NCBI GenBank assembly: GCA_016893485.2
Contig: JAFEKX020000001.1
Span: forward strand, 3,224,001 to 3,288,000
From: Streptomyces sp. P3
Lineage (GTDB): Bacteria; Actinomycetota; Actinomycetes; Streptomycetales; Streptomycetaceae
Length of the DNA stretch: 64,000 bases
Reading direction: 5' to 3'
Numbering within the stretch: the stretch's first letter is position 1; each line of letters begins with the position of its first letter. Of the stretch, positions 9,578 through 19,368 are shown piece after piece. The translations under genes were made by a program, and so were the position numbers. Below the pieces are notes generated by a model. That model was not told the origin of the DNA and searched no databases. It saw only the letters and a program-made list of their open reading frames with translations.

Positions 9578-10809
9578 GTGACTTCCTTCGACTCCTCCCC
9601 ACGCTGAACGCCTGGCGCGCACTGCTCGCGCTGGCCGTGGTGTTCGTGATGCTGGCGACCACCGGTTGGACCGCGGTCCGCAGCCACCCGGGGAAAACGG
9701 CGCTTCAGACCTCCCTCTCCGCGTGGGAGCACGGCCATGTGAACGGCCGCGAGCTGCCCGACCCGGACGCCTCCCCGACCCGGCTGGCCCGGTTCTTCGC
9801 CTCGCTCACCGCGCAGCAGAGCACGCGCCTCGCGCACCGCTACCCGCTCGCGGTCGGCAACATGAACGGCGCCCCGGTCTCGCTGCGCTACCGCGCCAAC
9901 CGCATCGCCCTCGACCAGCAGCGCAAGGTCGAGAAGAAGCGCGTGCACGACCCCCGCCTCACGCCCGTCGGCAAGCAGGAGGCGGGCCGGCTCATGCACC
10001 GCCTCGATGCGCTGATGACCGGGGACCGCCACATCCTGTCCTTCGACCCCGAGGGCTCGGGCCGCATCGCCGAGGTCTTCGGCGACCTGGACACGGCGCA
10101 GCGCGTGTCGGTGATCGTCCCCGGAGTCGACACCGACCTGCTGACCTTCCAGAAGACGTACAAGAACTACACGGCACCGGTCGGCATGGCGCAGAACCTG
10201 TACGCGGCCGAGAACACGGCGAAGTCCGCGACGGACACCACCGGCACGCGGACCGCCGTCATCGCCTGGGCCGACTACACCGCCCCCGGCGGCCTCGGCA
10301 TCGACTCGGCCACCGCGGGACGCGCCGAGGCCGGCGCCGTACGGCTGAACGCGCTGGTGCGGGCGCTGCCCGGGACCTCGCGGATCGCCCTGTTCTGCCA
10401 CAGCTACGGCTCGGTGGTGTGCGGGGTCGCCGCGCACGAACTGCCCGCCCGGGTGACCGACATCGCGGTGGCCGGCAGCCCCGGAATGCGCACCTCCAGC
10501 GCCGCCCACCTGCACACACGTGCCCGGGTGTGGGCGATGCGGGACGCGAACGACTGGATCCAGGACGTGCCGTACATGGAGCTCGGCGGCCTCGGGCACG
10601 GCGCGGACCCGGTGTCGAACGCGTTCGGCGCGCGGGTGCTGGCCGCTAAGGACGCGCAGGGCCACACCGGGTACTTCGCGCCCGGTACCGACAGTCTCGC
10701 CAACTTCGCCGACATCGGGGTTGGCGCGTACCGCTCGGTGACGTGCGCACACGAAGGTGACACCTGTCGAGAGGGTTTGTCCGGCGCCTCGGCGGCCGGA
10801 CGCGCGTAG
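9578..10809 (+). CDS. Alpha/beta hydrolase, DUF1023 family
   Basis: A protein of about 410 residues with one N-terminal membrane anchor (LLALAVVFVMLATTGWTAV) and a DUF1023 alpha/beta-hydrolase domain. The nucleophile elbow is FCHSYGSVVCG (Ser in H-S-Y-G, near residue 275), and the domain includes VIVPGVDTDL and a WIQDVPYMELGGLGHGADP stretch with likely acid and His residues. The family is predicted to act on esters or peptides outside the membrane; no substrate is known. The best start is GTG 9578 (MTSFDSSP), which requires one extra C in the C run near 9600. Without it the frame is open from further upstream, so the first residues are uncertain. Confidence 0.85.
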
Positions 10810-10876
10810 AAACAGCAGGAAGTGCGGTCTGCGCGGGGATGGGACGGAGGAGCATGTGCCGCCTACGATGAGCCGC

Positions 10877-11715
10877 ATGGGTGACGTACTGGCCGGATTT
10901 CATGCCGCCTGGGAGTTCGAGTCCGACTCCGTGCTCATCCGCTACGAACGGGGCATCCGGACACCCAGGCTGTTCCAGGCGCTCGGCGAGCGCCGGATCC
11001 CCTTCGAGGCGATCGAGACGGTGACGCTCGCGCCGGGCCGGCGCGGCACGGTCGTGCTGCGCGCGGAGCCGAGGGCGGGGGCGGACCCGTTGACGGAGGC
11101 CGCCGCGGGCCAGCTCAAGGAGAGCTGCGATCCGTACCGGCTGGTGCTGCCCGCCGAGCGGGAGACGCTCGCCGAGTACTACGCCGACGAGTTGCGTGCG
11201 CGGCTGAAGCCGCACGACGGGGCCGCGGAGCGGTTTCTCGTGGCCGCGCCCGAGGTGCCGCTCCGGTTCAAGGCGTACGACGGAAAGGCGTCCTTCGACG
11301 GGAGGACGGTGTCGTTCCGGTGGTTCTGGACCGGCGCGTCGTCCGCGAAGTGGAAGGCCGGCGACCAGAGTTTCCCCGTCGCCGACCTGAACGGGGTCGA
11401 GTGGCGCTCCCCGAGGTTTTCGAAGGTCATCTACGGCTGTTGCGCGGGACCGCGCCGCCGCTGCCTGTTGACCAGGATCCGGCGGCTGTCGTGTTCGGGC
11501 TGGGGTATGGGCCCGTGCACGAGTCCCTGCCGTTCGCGGCGGCTGTCCTTGCGGCGGTGCGGTCGGTGCGGACCAGTGCGGTGGTGCCGGCCGCTCGGCG
11601 CGGCCCTGCGGACATCGCCGAGCGGATTCGGCATCTCGGGGAGTTGCATCAGTCGGGGCTGGTGACGGATGAGGAGTTCGCCGTGAAGAAGGCTGAGTTG
11701 TTGGCGGAGTTGTAG
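10877..11715 (+). CDS. DUF4429 protein with C-terminal SHOCT motif
   Basis: About 280 residues. The DUF4429-like domain starts MGDVLAGFHAAWEFESDS and contains GIRTPRLFQALGERRIPFEAI and a second repeat-like half (FRWFWTGASSAKWKAGDQ). The final ~30 residues form a SHOCT short helical motif, DIAERIRHLGELHQSGLVTDE then EFAVKKAEL, often a membrane or oligomer tether. No function is established. The start is uncertain: ATG 10877 matches the family, while GTG 10856 has a better ribosome site (GGAGG). A C is missing near 11411 (RSP/EVFEGHLRLL). A copy of the 28-base repeat lies just after the stop. Confidence 0.82.
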
Positions 11716-11753
11716 CGGGGGCTGCTCGTCGTCTTTTGGCTGCCGGCCGGTGG

Positions 11754-11782
11754 GGGCTGGTCGCGCAGTTCCCCGCGCCCCT
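11754..11782 (+). repeat. 28-base intergenic repeat, copy B
   Basis: Same element as at 5141, here between the convergent DUF4429 and aldo/keto reductase genes. The sequence after it (GCGCCCCTGAAGGGGCGC) adds a short hairpin, so it may end both transcripts. Confidence 0.75.
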
Positions 11783-11809
11783 GAAGGGGCGCTCCAACTC
11801 GGAGCGTTT

Positions 11810-12825
11810 CTACTCCCTGTTGGACGACGTGAACGTCATGTCCGCGTAGCGGTCGCCCGCCACCTTGCCGGCGATCGGTTCCAGGAGGGACAGCTCGTCG
11901 TCCGTCAGGACGATCCTCGTCGCCGCTGTGTTCTCTTCCACCCGGTTCGGCTTGGTGGTGCCGGGGATGGGGACGACCGGGAGGCCGTGGACCTGGGCGC
12001 GTTGTTGGACCCAGGCCAGGGCGATCTGCCCCAGGGACGCTTCGTGGGCCTCGGCGACGGTGCGGATCGGGTCGAGGAGCGTGGCGTTGGCGGCCGCGTT
12101 CTCGCCGGTGAAGCGGGGTTGGGTACGGCGGAAGTCGCCCTCGGTGAGGTCCTGGTCGGCGTTGGCGAAGGAACCGGTGAGGAAGCCCCGGCCCAGCGGT
12201 GAGTACGGTACGACCGCCACGCCCAGCTCGGCGGCGGCGCCGACCAGGCTGATCTCGACGTCGCGGCTGAACAGCGACCACTCCGACTGGACGGCGGCGA
12301 TGGGGTGCACGGCGTGCGCCGCCCGCAGTTCCGCGCCGGTGACCTCGCTCAGGCCCAGGTGCTTGACCTTGCCCTCGGCCACCAGTTCCGCCATCGCGCC
12401 GACGGTGTCCTCGATGGGGACGGCCGGGTCGCGGCGGTGCATGTAGTAGAGGTCGATGACGTCGATGTCGAGCGCTGGAGGCTTCCCTCGACCGCCTGGC
12501 GGATGTACGGGCGGTCGTTGCGGATGACGCGCCGGGTGGGATCGCCGGGCGGGATCGACAGGGCGAACTTGGTGGCGATGACGAGCTGGTCGCGGTGGGC
12601 CTTGAAGAACGGCGACAGGAACCGCTCGTTCTCGCCGACGCCGTACGCGTCCGCCGTGTCGTACAGGGTCACGCCGAGCTCGAAGGCGCGGTCCAGGGCG
12701 GCCTGGGACTGCTTCGCGTCCGAGGGGCCGTAGGCGAAGCTCATGCCCATGCAGCCGAGGCCCTGGACGCCGACCTCGGGGCCGGCCGCGCCGAGCCGTG
12801 CGGTCGGGATCGTGGTGGCGGTCAT
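11810..12825 (-). CDS. Aldo/keto reductase
   Basis: An NADPH-dependent aldo/keto reductase of about 338 residues with the (beta/alpha)8 barrel signatures: [14 protein letters not shown], the catalytic Asp/Tyr stretch [15 protein letters not shown], the Lys motif VIATKF, the His in YYMHRRDP, and the cofactor loop [15 protein letters not shown]. One base is missing at ~12471 ([13 protein letters not shown]). The ATG (12823-12825) overlaps the stop of the upstream MerR gene by four bases, so the two are translationally coupled and the MerR protein probably controls this reductase from its own promoter. The substrate is probably a reactive carbonyl, but that is inference. Confidence 0.93.
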
Positions 12826-13286
12826 CCTGCCTTCTCCTTCTCGTGGGCGCGGCCGGCCGTGGCGTAGAAGTTGATCTTCCGGTCGAGGACGGCCAGGGTG
12901 TCCTGCAGTTCGGCGATCCTGGCGATGACGTCCCTGCGGGTCGCCTCCAGGAGTTCGAAGCGGTCGCCGTAGGTGTGCTCGCCCTCGCGCATCAGCTCGG
13001 CGTAGCGGACCATGTCGGCGACCGGCATCCCGGTCAGGCGGAGCTTGCCGACGAGGTCGAGCCAGTCGAGGTCGCGGTTGCTGTAGCGGCGCTGGCCGGT
13101 GTGCGAGCGGTCGATGTGCGGCATCAGCCCGATGCGCTCGTACCAGCGCAGGGTGTGCGCGGTCAGCCCGGTGAAGGCGACGACCTCGCTGATCGTGTAG
13201 CTGTCCGCGCCGTCCGGACGCCGCTCGGCCTGTGGCGGGCCCGCGCAGCTGTCGGTACTGGTACCCGTGGTCTCCATCACCGTCAT
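12822..13286 (-). CDS. MerR family regulator
   Basis: An intact MerR protein of 154 residues from ATG 13284-13286 (or ATG 13275-13277). The winged helix-turn-helix is [20 protein letters not shown] followed by [20 protein letters not shown], then a long dimerisation helix ([21 protein letters not shown]). There is no cysteine cluster in the C-terminal part, so it is not a metal sensor of the classic type. It lies upstream of and overlaps the aldo/keto reductase. A MerR-type promoter with a 19-base spacer lies directly before the start, suggesting autoactivation of the two-gene operon, perhaps in response to an electrophile or small aromatic compound. Confidence 0.93.
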   Translation of the reverse strand: MTVMETTGTSTDSCAGPPQAERRPDGADSYTISEVVAFTGLTAHTLRWYERIGLMPHIDRSHTGQRRYSNRDLDWLDLVGKLRLTGMPVADMVRYAELMREGEHTYGDRFELLEATRRDVIARIAELQDTLAVLDRKINFYATAGRAHEKEKAG

Positions 13287-13293
13287 GACCACC

Positions 13294-13324
13294 ACGCTAT
13301 GGCCTTGGAGTGCACTCGAAGCAA
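13294..13324 (-). promoter_or_regulatory. MerR-type promoter with 19-base spacer
   Basis: On the minus strand a -35 TTGCTT (13319-13324) and a -10 TAGCGT (13294-13299) are 19 bases apart. The spacer contains the near-palindrome CTTGGAGTGCACTCGAAG (13304-13321). Overlong spacers that need DNA untwisting are the hallmark of MerR-activated promoters. The -10 ends only seven bases before the ATG, implying a leaderless transcript. Confidence 0.75.
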
Positions 13325-13383
13325 GCGGAAGCGGTAAGAAATCGGCGGGACGGGCGAGGGGTGCGGTGGATAGCGTACGGACC

Positions 13384-13850
13384 ATGAGTCTCGTACGACG
13401 GGCAGCTCCCGAGGACGGCGCCGAGCTGCTGCGACTGCGCCAGGTGATGATCGACGCGCTGCCCGGGTCGGACCCCGGCACGGACTGGCACGCGGAGTCG
13501 CTGCCGACGCTGCGGGAGCGGCTGGCGTCGGACGAGGACTTCGGGGCGTTCGTCGTGGACCATCCGGAGCGGCCGGGGGCGCTGGCGGCGCTGGTCGTCG
13601 GCACGGTCGACTACCGGATCGGGAAGGCGGGGAACCCGCACGGGAAGGCGGGGTTCGTCTTCAGCGTGGCCACCGACCCGGACGCGCGGCGCCGCGGGTA
13701 CGCCCGCGCGTGCATGGAGGAGCTGCTCCAGTGGTTCCGCGAGCGCGGTGCCGGCCAGGTCCTCCTCACCGCCTCCCCGACGCCGAGCCGCTCTACGCCT
13801 CCCTCGGCTTCACCCGCAAGCCCGACCCCATGATGGGGCTCATGCTCTGA
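13384..13850 (+). CDS. GNAT family N-acetyltransferase
   Basis: About 155 residues with the GNAT fold. Motif A is FSVATDPDARRRGYARACME (the R-R-G-Y-A acetyl-CoA phosphate loop), preceded by a beta strand ALAALVVGTVDY and followed by the C-terminal LYASLGFTRKPDPMMG. It should transfer an acetyl group from acetyl-CoA to an amine; the acceptor is unknown. The start is ATG 13384. A C is missing at ~13777 (TASP/DAEPLYASL), and restoring it leads to the TGA at 13848-13850. It is followed after 19 bases by a serine hydrolase on the same strand and may be co-transcribed with it. Confidence 0.9.
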
Positions 13851-13869
13851 ACCACTTAGGCTCGACGGC

Positions 13870-14683
13870 ATGTCCTTGCAGAGCCTCGCGCTGATCGAGA
13901 ACTGGCCGGTGCCGACCGCGGCGGCGGCTGTCGTACGGGCCGACGGAACCGTCCTCGGGACCCACGGCCCGACCGGCCACCGCTTCCCGCTCGCCTCGGT
14001 CACCAAGCCGCTCGCGGCGTACGCCGCCCTCGTCGCCTACGAGGAGGGCGCGATCGAGCTGGACGAACCGGCGGGCCCGCCCGGCGCCACGGTCCGCCAC
14101 CTCCTCGCCCACACCTCGGGCCTGGCCTTCGACGAGCACCGCGTGACGGCCCCGCCCGGCCAGCGCCGCCTGTACTCGAACGCGGGCTTCGAGCAGCTCG
14201 GCGACCACGTGGCGAAGGCGACGGAGATCCCGTTCGCGGAATACCTGCGCCAGGCGGTCCTCGACCCCCTCGGCATGACGTCGACCTCGCTGGACGGCTC
14301 CCCCGCGAAGGACGGCGTCTCGACGGTCGACGACCTCGTCCGCTTCGCCGCCGAACTCCAGGCCCCCGCCTCCTCGACCCCCGCACGGTCGCCGAGGCGA
14401 TGACGGTCCAGTACCCCGGCACCAAGGGCGTCCTCCCCGGCTACGGCCACCAGAACCCCAACGACTGGGGCCTCGGCCTGGAGATCCGCGACTCCAAGTC
14501 CCCCATTGGACGGGCAGTTCGTCCTCCTCGCGCACCTTCGGCCACTTCGGCCAGTCGGGCACGTTCCTGTGGGTCGACCCGGCCGCGGGCGCGGCCTGCG
14601 TCGCCTTGGCGGACCGGGCGTTCGGCCCGTGGGCGGTCGAGGCGTGGCCGCCGTTCACGGACGCGGTGCTGGCCGAGATCTGA
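13870..14683 (+). CDS. Serine hydrolase of the beta-lactamase/PBP fold
   Basis: About 271 residues with the three motifs of class C beta-lactamase-like hydrolases: SVTK (Ser-x-x-Lys, near residue 43), the Tyr motif LYSNAGF, and the third box HFGQSG. No signal peptide is seen, so it is probably a cytoplasmic esterase or peptidase rather than a secreted lactamase. The ATG is at 13870. Bases are missing near 14380 (before LLDPRTVAEAMTV) and in the C run at ~14503 (SP/HWTGSSSSS). It ends at TGA 14681-14683, just before the degraded phosphorylase fragment. Confidence 0.88.
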
Positions 14684-14805
14684 GCGCTCCTCACCCGTGA
14701 CGTGCCGCGCTCGCTGAGGTGACCTCTCTTGCGCCCCGGCCACTTGTCTCACGAGGAACGGCGCGGTGTCCCGTTGGAGGGAACGCCGGTCGGGTGCCCG
14801 GTCAG

Positions 14806-15272
14806 CCGTGGCGGGTGGCGGTCGTGGAGATGGGGAGGGCAACAGCGGCTCGGCGACGCACACCGAGCGGGCGATCGCGTACTTCCGGCCGCCCGCGCTG
14901 TTCTTCGTCGGGGTCGCCGGCTCCCTCCGCGCCGAAGTCGCCCTGGAGGACGTGGTCGTGGCCGGCAAGACTTGGGTCTCCGGGGACGTCGTACTGAACT
15001 CACGGACCTCCCCGCTGGCGGACCTGATCGACCGGAGCCACAACGACGCGGTGGCCATCGACATGGAGAGCGCCGGGATGGCCCAGGCCGCGCGTCTCAG
15101 CGACATACCCGTGCTCGCCGTCCGCGGGATCAGCGACTTCGCGGACGGCCGCGAAGCGGTCGCGGACGCGAAGGGCACCCAGCCGGTGGCCGCCAGGAAC
15201 GCGGCCAGCGTCGCCGTAAAGATCCTTCGGGAACTGCCCGCCCCCGGGCCCGTCCCGAGCCGGCCCGCCTGA
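14806..15272 (+). pseudogene. Remnant of a nucleoside phosphorylase superfamily protein
   Basis: About 155 residues matching separate parts of the purine nucleoside phosphorylase/MTAN fold. WRVAVVEMGEGN and ERAIAYFRPPALFFVGVAGSL form the first part, and AIDMESAGMAQAARLSDIPV with the active-site Glu and VRGISDFADG form the last. Between EDVVVAGK and DRSHNDAVAIDMES much of the usual middle of the domain is missing, and there is no start codon or ribosome site before the first motif. One G is also missing near 14833. Full-length actinomycete versions are usually larger and joined to other domains. The loss of both the N-terminus and the middle makes this a true deletion remnant, not only a base error. 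Confidence 0.7.
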
Positions 15273-15307
15273 TCGGCGATCAGGAACCCAGGTGACCGTT
15301 CCCGGAT

Positions 15308-15958
15308 TCAGCCGGTCATCTCCCACATCAGCAACTCGGCCCCGCTGTCCGCCTCCACCACCAGCTCCCGCGCGTCCGTGACCCGCGCCGCGTCCCCGGC
15401 CCCAACTTCTCGCCGCCCACCCGCACTTCACCGCGCACGACATGGACGTACACATGCACCGCGTCCGGTACGGCCGTGCGTTCGCCGGGGACCAGGCGGC
15501 GGACGTGGAGCATCGCGCCGGCCTCCGGTACCGCGTAGGGCGTGGAGTCGGCGATGCCGCGGACGATCTCGTACGACGGTTCGCCGCCGGGTTCCAGGGG
15601 GCCAGCCACATCTGCACGAAGGTCAGGGGGTGTCGCTGTCGTTGCGTTCGACGTGCCGGACGCCGGCGGCCGAGCTGAGGCGCTGGACGTCGCCGGGGCG
15701 GACCCGGGTCAGCTCGCCCATGGAGTCGCGGTGGCTCAGCTCCCCTTCCACGACCCAGGTGATGATCTCCGTGTGGCTGTGCGGGTGTTCGTCGAACCCG
15801 GCGCCGGGTGCGAGCCGCTCCTCGTTGCAGGCGATGACCGCGCCGAACCGGAGGTTGTCGGGGTCGTAGTGCGGGCCGAAGGAGAAGGCGTGCCATGACT
15901 CGATCCCGGCCTGCGGGTCACCGCCTGGGTAGCGCTCGGCGGAGCGCCGTACGTCCAT
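15308..15958 (-). CDS. Pirin family protein
   Basis: A bicupin pirin-like protein of about 217 residues. The N-terminal cupin has GIESWHAFSFGPHYDP, then the metal-site residues in FDEHPHSHTEIITWVVEGEL (His, His, His and Glu), typical of YhhW/quercetinase-type pirins. The start is ATG 15956-15958. C/G bases are missing at about 15600 (LAP/LEPGGEP), 15628 (DTP/LTFVQMW) and 15402 (LGPG/DAARVTDA); with them the protein ends LLMWEMTG at 15308. Members of this family dioxygenate flavonols or act as redox-sensitive cofactors; its role here is not known. It is divergent from fasR, only 74 bases away. Confidence 0.9.
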
Positions 15959-16032
15959 CACACGGACCACGGTAGACCTCGGTCGAGACCCGCCACCGCA
16001 CGCTCCCGTCCGGATAAGGCAGTCTTGTCCCC

Positions 16033-17238
16033 GTGCCCGAACCCGAAACCAGCAAACCCGCAGGCCCTGTGCCCCGTGCCCATTCGCACCCGGCGACTCT
16101 GAAGCGGCTGGAGCAGTCGTCCGGGAGTCTCGCCGCCCAGGCCATCGCGCGCATGGACGAGACGCTGCCGTGGTACCGGGCCATGCCACCGGAGAACCGT
16201 TCCTGGATCGGGCTGGTCGCGCAGGCCGGTATCGCCGCGTTCACCGAGTGGTTCCGGCATCCCGACGCCCCGCAGGCCATCTCCACCGATGTGTTCGGCA
16301 CCGCCCCGCGCGAGCTGACCCGGGCCATCACGCTGCGCCAGACCGTCGAGATGGTGCGGACGACCATCGAGGTCATGGAGTCCGCCATCGACGAGGTGGC
16401 CGCCCCGGGCGACGAGTCCGTACTGCGCGAGGCGCTCCTCGTCTACGCCCGCGAGATCGCCTTCGCGACCGCTCAGGTGTACGCGCAGGCCGCCGAGGCG
16501 CGCGGCGCGTGGGACGCCCGGCTGGAGTCGCTCGTCGTGAACGCCGTGCTGAGCGGTGAGGCCGATGAGGGGGCCGTGTCCCGGGCCGCCGCGCTGGGGT
16601 GGAACTCGCCCGAGCACGTGTGTGTGGTGCTGGGGACCGCGCCCGACGGGGACAGCGAGCTGACCGTGGAGGCGATCCGGCGGGCCGCCCGGCACGCCAA
16701 GCTCCAGGTGCTCACCGGCGTGCTCGGGGACCGGCTCGTCGTCATCGCCGGCGGGAGCGACAACCCGCTCGCCGTCGCCAAGTCGCTGATCGGGCCGTAT
16801 GCGGCGGGGCCTGTCGTGGCCGGACCCATCGTGCCCGACCTGCTCGCCGCCACCCGCTCCGCGCAGGCCGCCGCCGCCGGGCTCAAGGCGTGCTCCGCCT
16901 GGCAGGACGCCCCGCGCCCGGTATTGGCGGACGACCTGCTTCCGGAACGCGCGATGGCCGGTGACCCCAGCGCCCGGGACCAGTTGGTGGAGGAGATCTA
17001 CAGACCGCTGGAGGAGGCCGGGTCCGCGCTCCTGGAGACACTGAGTGTCTATCTGGAGCAGGCGAGTAGCCTCGAAGGTGCCGCGCGCATGCTGTTCGTG
17101 CATCCCAACACCGTGCGCTACCGGCTTCGACGTGTGACTGACGTCACCGGCTGGTCGCCGTCGGATGTACGCTCCGCGTTCACGTTGCGGATCGCGCTGA
17201 TCCTGGGGCGTCTGGCTGATGGAGATCCCCAGAACTAA
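16033..17238 (+). CDS. fasR: PucR-type activator of fatty acid synthesis genes
   Basis: An intact 401-residue regulator directly upstream of fabD, the place held by FasR in Streptomyces. FasR is known in S. coelicolor as the activator of the fabD-fabH-acpP-fabF operon. The protein has a GGDEF-like central part (VCVVLGTAPDG, RLVVIAGGSDN) and a C-terminal PucR helix-turn-helix (SLEGAARMLFVHPNTVRYRL, then RRVTDVTGWSPSDVRSAFTL). The start is GTG 16033. It is followed by 89 bases that contain a TTTTGT/ACAAAA inverted repeat and then fabD. The unbroken frame contrasts with its neighbours. Confidence 0.93.
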   Translation: MPEPETSKPAGPVPRAHSHPATLKRLEQSSGSLAAQAIARMDETLPWYRAMPPENRSWIGLVAQAGIAAFTEWFRHPDAPQAISTDVFGTAPRELTRAITLRQTVEMVRTTIEVMESAIDEVAAPGDESVLREALLVYAREIAFATAQVYAQAAEARGAWDARLESLVVNAVLSGEADEGAVSRAAALGWNSPEHVCVVLGTAPDGDSELTVEAIRRAARHAKLQVLTGVLGDRLVVIAGGSDNPLAVAKSLIGPYAAGPVVAGPIVPDLLAATRSAQAAAAGLKACSAWQDAPRPVLADDLLPERAMAGDPSARDQLVEEIYRPLEEAGSALLETLSVYLEQASSLEGAARMLFVHPNTVRYRLRRVTDVTGWSPSDVRSAFTLRIALILGRLADGDPQN

Positions 17239-17240
17239 CC

Positions 17241-17261
17241 TTTTGTCGGGGCTCCACAAAA
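17241..17261 (+). promoter_or_regulatory. Inverted repeat upstream of fabD, candidate FasR site
   Basis: TTTTGT (17241-17246) and ACAAAA (17256-17261) are perfect mirror arms with a 9-base spacer. They start three bases after the fasR stop and lie 67 bases before fabD. The position fits the activator binding site of the fab operon; the link to FasR is inferred from location. Confidence 0.55.
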
Positions 17262-17327
17262 CCCCTTCCCGTTCTTCGTCCCTGTCCCCACGGGCGGCCG
17301 TGCCCGTCCCCAAGAGAGAGTGTGAGA

Positions 17328-18246
17328 GTGCTCGTACTCGTCGCTCCCGGCCAGGGCGCCCAGACGCCCGGCTTCCTGACCCCCTGGCTCGACCTCCCCG
17401 GTGTCGAGGACCGTCTGCGTGCCCTCTCGGCCGCCGTCGACCTCGACCTGGTGCACTACGGCACGGACGCCGACGCGGACGAGATCCGTGACACCGCCGT
17501 CGCCCAGCCGCTGCTCGTCGCCGCCGGACTGGTCTCCGCAGCGGCCCTCGGTGACGTGACCCCGCGTGCCGTCGCCGGGCACAGCGTCGGCGAGATCACC
17601 GCCGCCGTCCTCGCGGGCGTCCTGGACGACACGGCCGCCCTGACCCTCGTACGCAAGCGCGGTCTGGCGATGGCCGAGGCCGCCGCGATCACCGCGACCG
17701 GCATGTCCGCGCTGCTCGGCGGCGACCCGGACACCACGGTCGCGCACCTGGAGAAGCTCGGCCTGACCCCGGCCAACGTGAACGGCGCGGGCCAGATCGT
17801 GGCCGCCGGCACGATGGAGCAGCTCGCCGCCCTGGAGGCCGACAAGCCCAAGGGCGTCCGACGGGTCGTGGCCCTGAAGGTGGCCGGCGCGTTCCACACC
17901 CGGCACATGGCCCCGGCGGTCGACACGCTCGCCAAGGCCGCGCTGGAGCTGACGCCCGCCGACCCGACGATCACGTACGTATCTCGAACAAGGACGGCCA
18001 GGCCGTCGCCACCGGTGCCGAGGTGCTGGACCGGCTGGTCGGCCAGGTCGCCAACCCGGTCCGCTGGGACCTGTGCATGGAGACCTTCAAGGAGCTGGGC
18101 GTCACCGCCCTCCTGGAGGTGTGTCCCGGCGGCACCCTGACCGGCCTCGCCAAGCGCGCCCTGCCGGGCGTCAAGACGCTGGCCCTGAAGACCCCGACGA
18201 CCTCGACGCGGCCCGCGAGCTCATCGCAGAGCACGCCAACGCCTGA
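17328..18246 (+). CDS. fabD: Malonyl-CoA:ACP transacylase
   Basis: Transfers malonyl from CoA to the acyl carrier protein for type II fatty acid synthesis; in Streptomyces it also serves polyketide synthases. It opens LVLVAPGQGAQTPGF and has the active-site serine in AGHSVGEITAAVL (Ser near residue 87) and the partner His in AGAFHTRHM (near residue 189). The start is taken as GTG 17328, eight bases after AAGAGAGAG; GTG 17322 is also possible. It is broken near 17983 (TITYV/SNKDGQAV), where a base is missing or two are added, and at ~18196, where a C is missing (LKTP/DDLDAARELI). With these fixed it ends HANA. The first gene of fabD-fabH-acpP-fabF. Confidence 0.95.
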
Positions 18247-18263
18247 AGAAGGAGCCGTAGAAC

Positions 18264-19261
18264 ATGTCGACGAAGATCAGGCCGAGCAAGGGCGCACCGT
18301 ACGCGCGCATCCTCGGCGTGGGCGGTTACCGTCCGGTCCGGGTCGTCCCGAACGAGGTGATCCTGGAGACGATCGACTCGTCGGACGAATGGATCCGCTC
18401 CCGTTCGGGCATCGAGACCCGGCACTGGGCGAACGACGAGGAGACCGTCGCCGCGATGTCCCTTGAGGCGTCCGGCAAGGCCATCGCGGACGCGGGCATC
18501 TCCGCCGAGCAGATCGGCGGCGTGATCGTCTCCACGGTCTCGCACTTCAAGCAGACCCCGGCCGTGGCGACGGAGATCGCCGACAAGCTGGGCACGAACA
18601 AGGCCGCCGCGTTCGACATCTCGGCGGGTTGCGCGGGCTTCGGCTACGGTCTGACCCTCGCGAAGGGCATGATCGTCGAGGGCAGCGCGGAGTACGTCCT
18701 CGTCATCGGCGTGGAGCGGCTGTCCGACCTGACCGACCTGGAGGACCGCGCGACGGCCTTCCTGTTCGGTGACGGCGCGGGCGCGGTCGTCGTCGGCCCC
18801 GCAAAGGAGCCGCACATCGGTCCGACCGTGTGGGGCTCGGAGGGCGACAAGTCCGAGACCATCAAGCAGACCGTGCCGTGGACCGAGTACGACAGCACGG
18901 GCAAGTTCCCTGCGATCACGCAGGAGGGCCAAGCGGTCTTCCGCTGGGCCGTGTTCGAGATGGCGAAGGTCGCCCAGCAGGCGCTGGACGCGGCCGGGAT
19001 CACCCCGGACGACCTGGATGTCTTCATTCCTCACCAGGCCAACGAGCGGATCATCGACTCGATGGTGAAGACGCTGAAACTGCCGGAGCACGTCACGGTC
19101 GCGCGTGACGTACGCACCACCGGCAACACCTCGGCCGCCTCGATTCCGCTCGCTATGGAGCGGCTTCTGGCGACCGGCGAGGCCAAGAGCGGCGACACCG
19201 CGCTCGTCATCGGCTTCGGGGCGGGTCTCGTGTACGCCGCGACGGTCGTTACCCTCCCTAG
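18264..19261 (+). CDS. fabH: 3-oxoacyl-ACP synthase III
   Basis: Starts fatty acid chains by condensing an acyl-CoA with malonyl-ACP; in Streptomyces it prefers branched starter units. Catalytic Cys123 is in DISAGCAGFGYG, His257 in FIPHQANERI, and Asn in TTGNTSAASIP, giving the Cys-His-Asn triad. The start is ATG 18264 with AAGGAG upstream, 17 bases after the fabD stop. The conserved protein ends AATVVTLP. A base is missing just before TAG 19259-19261; as written the frame runs on through a hairpin to 19367, which I regard as an artefact. A stretch after KQTV is shorter than in S. coelicolor as I recall it. Confidence 0.95.
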
Positions 19262-19268
19262 GCACTCC

Positions 19269-19295
19269 GTGCCGGATCATCATCGGATCCGGCAC
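19269..19295 (+). terminator. Hairpin between fabH and acpP
   Basis: Perfect 10-base stem GTGCCGGATC / GATCCGGCAC with a 7-base loop, no T run. It may act as a partial terminator or as a processing or stability element at the 5' side of acpP. Confidence 0.7.
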
Positions 19296-19368
19296 GGGCG
19301 CATCTACCTGCCGCTGCCGCGGCGGGGCACCGCCACACCCTCTGGATCACAAAGAAGGAGCGCCTGAC

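Noticed and set aside
19262..19367. A 35-residue C-terminal extension of FabH
   Set aside because: It would be translated from a perfect hairpin and is not part of the family, whose members end V-V-T-L-P; a single missing base hides the stop.
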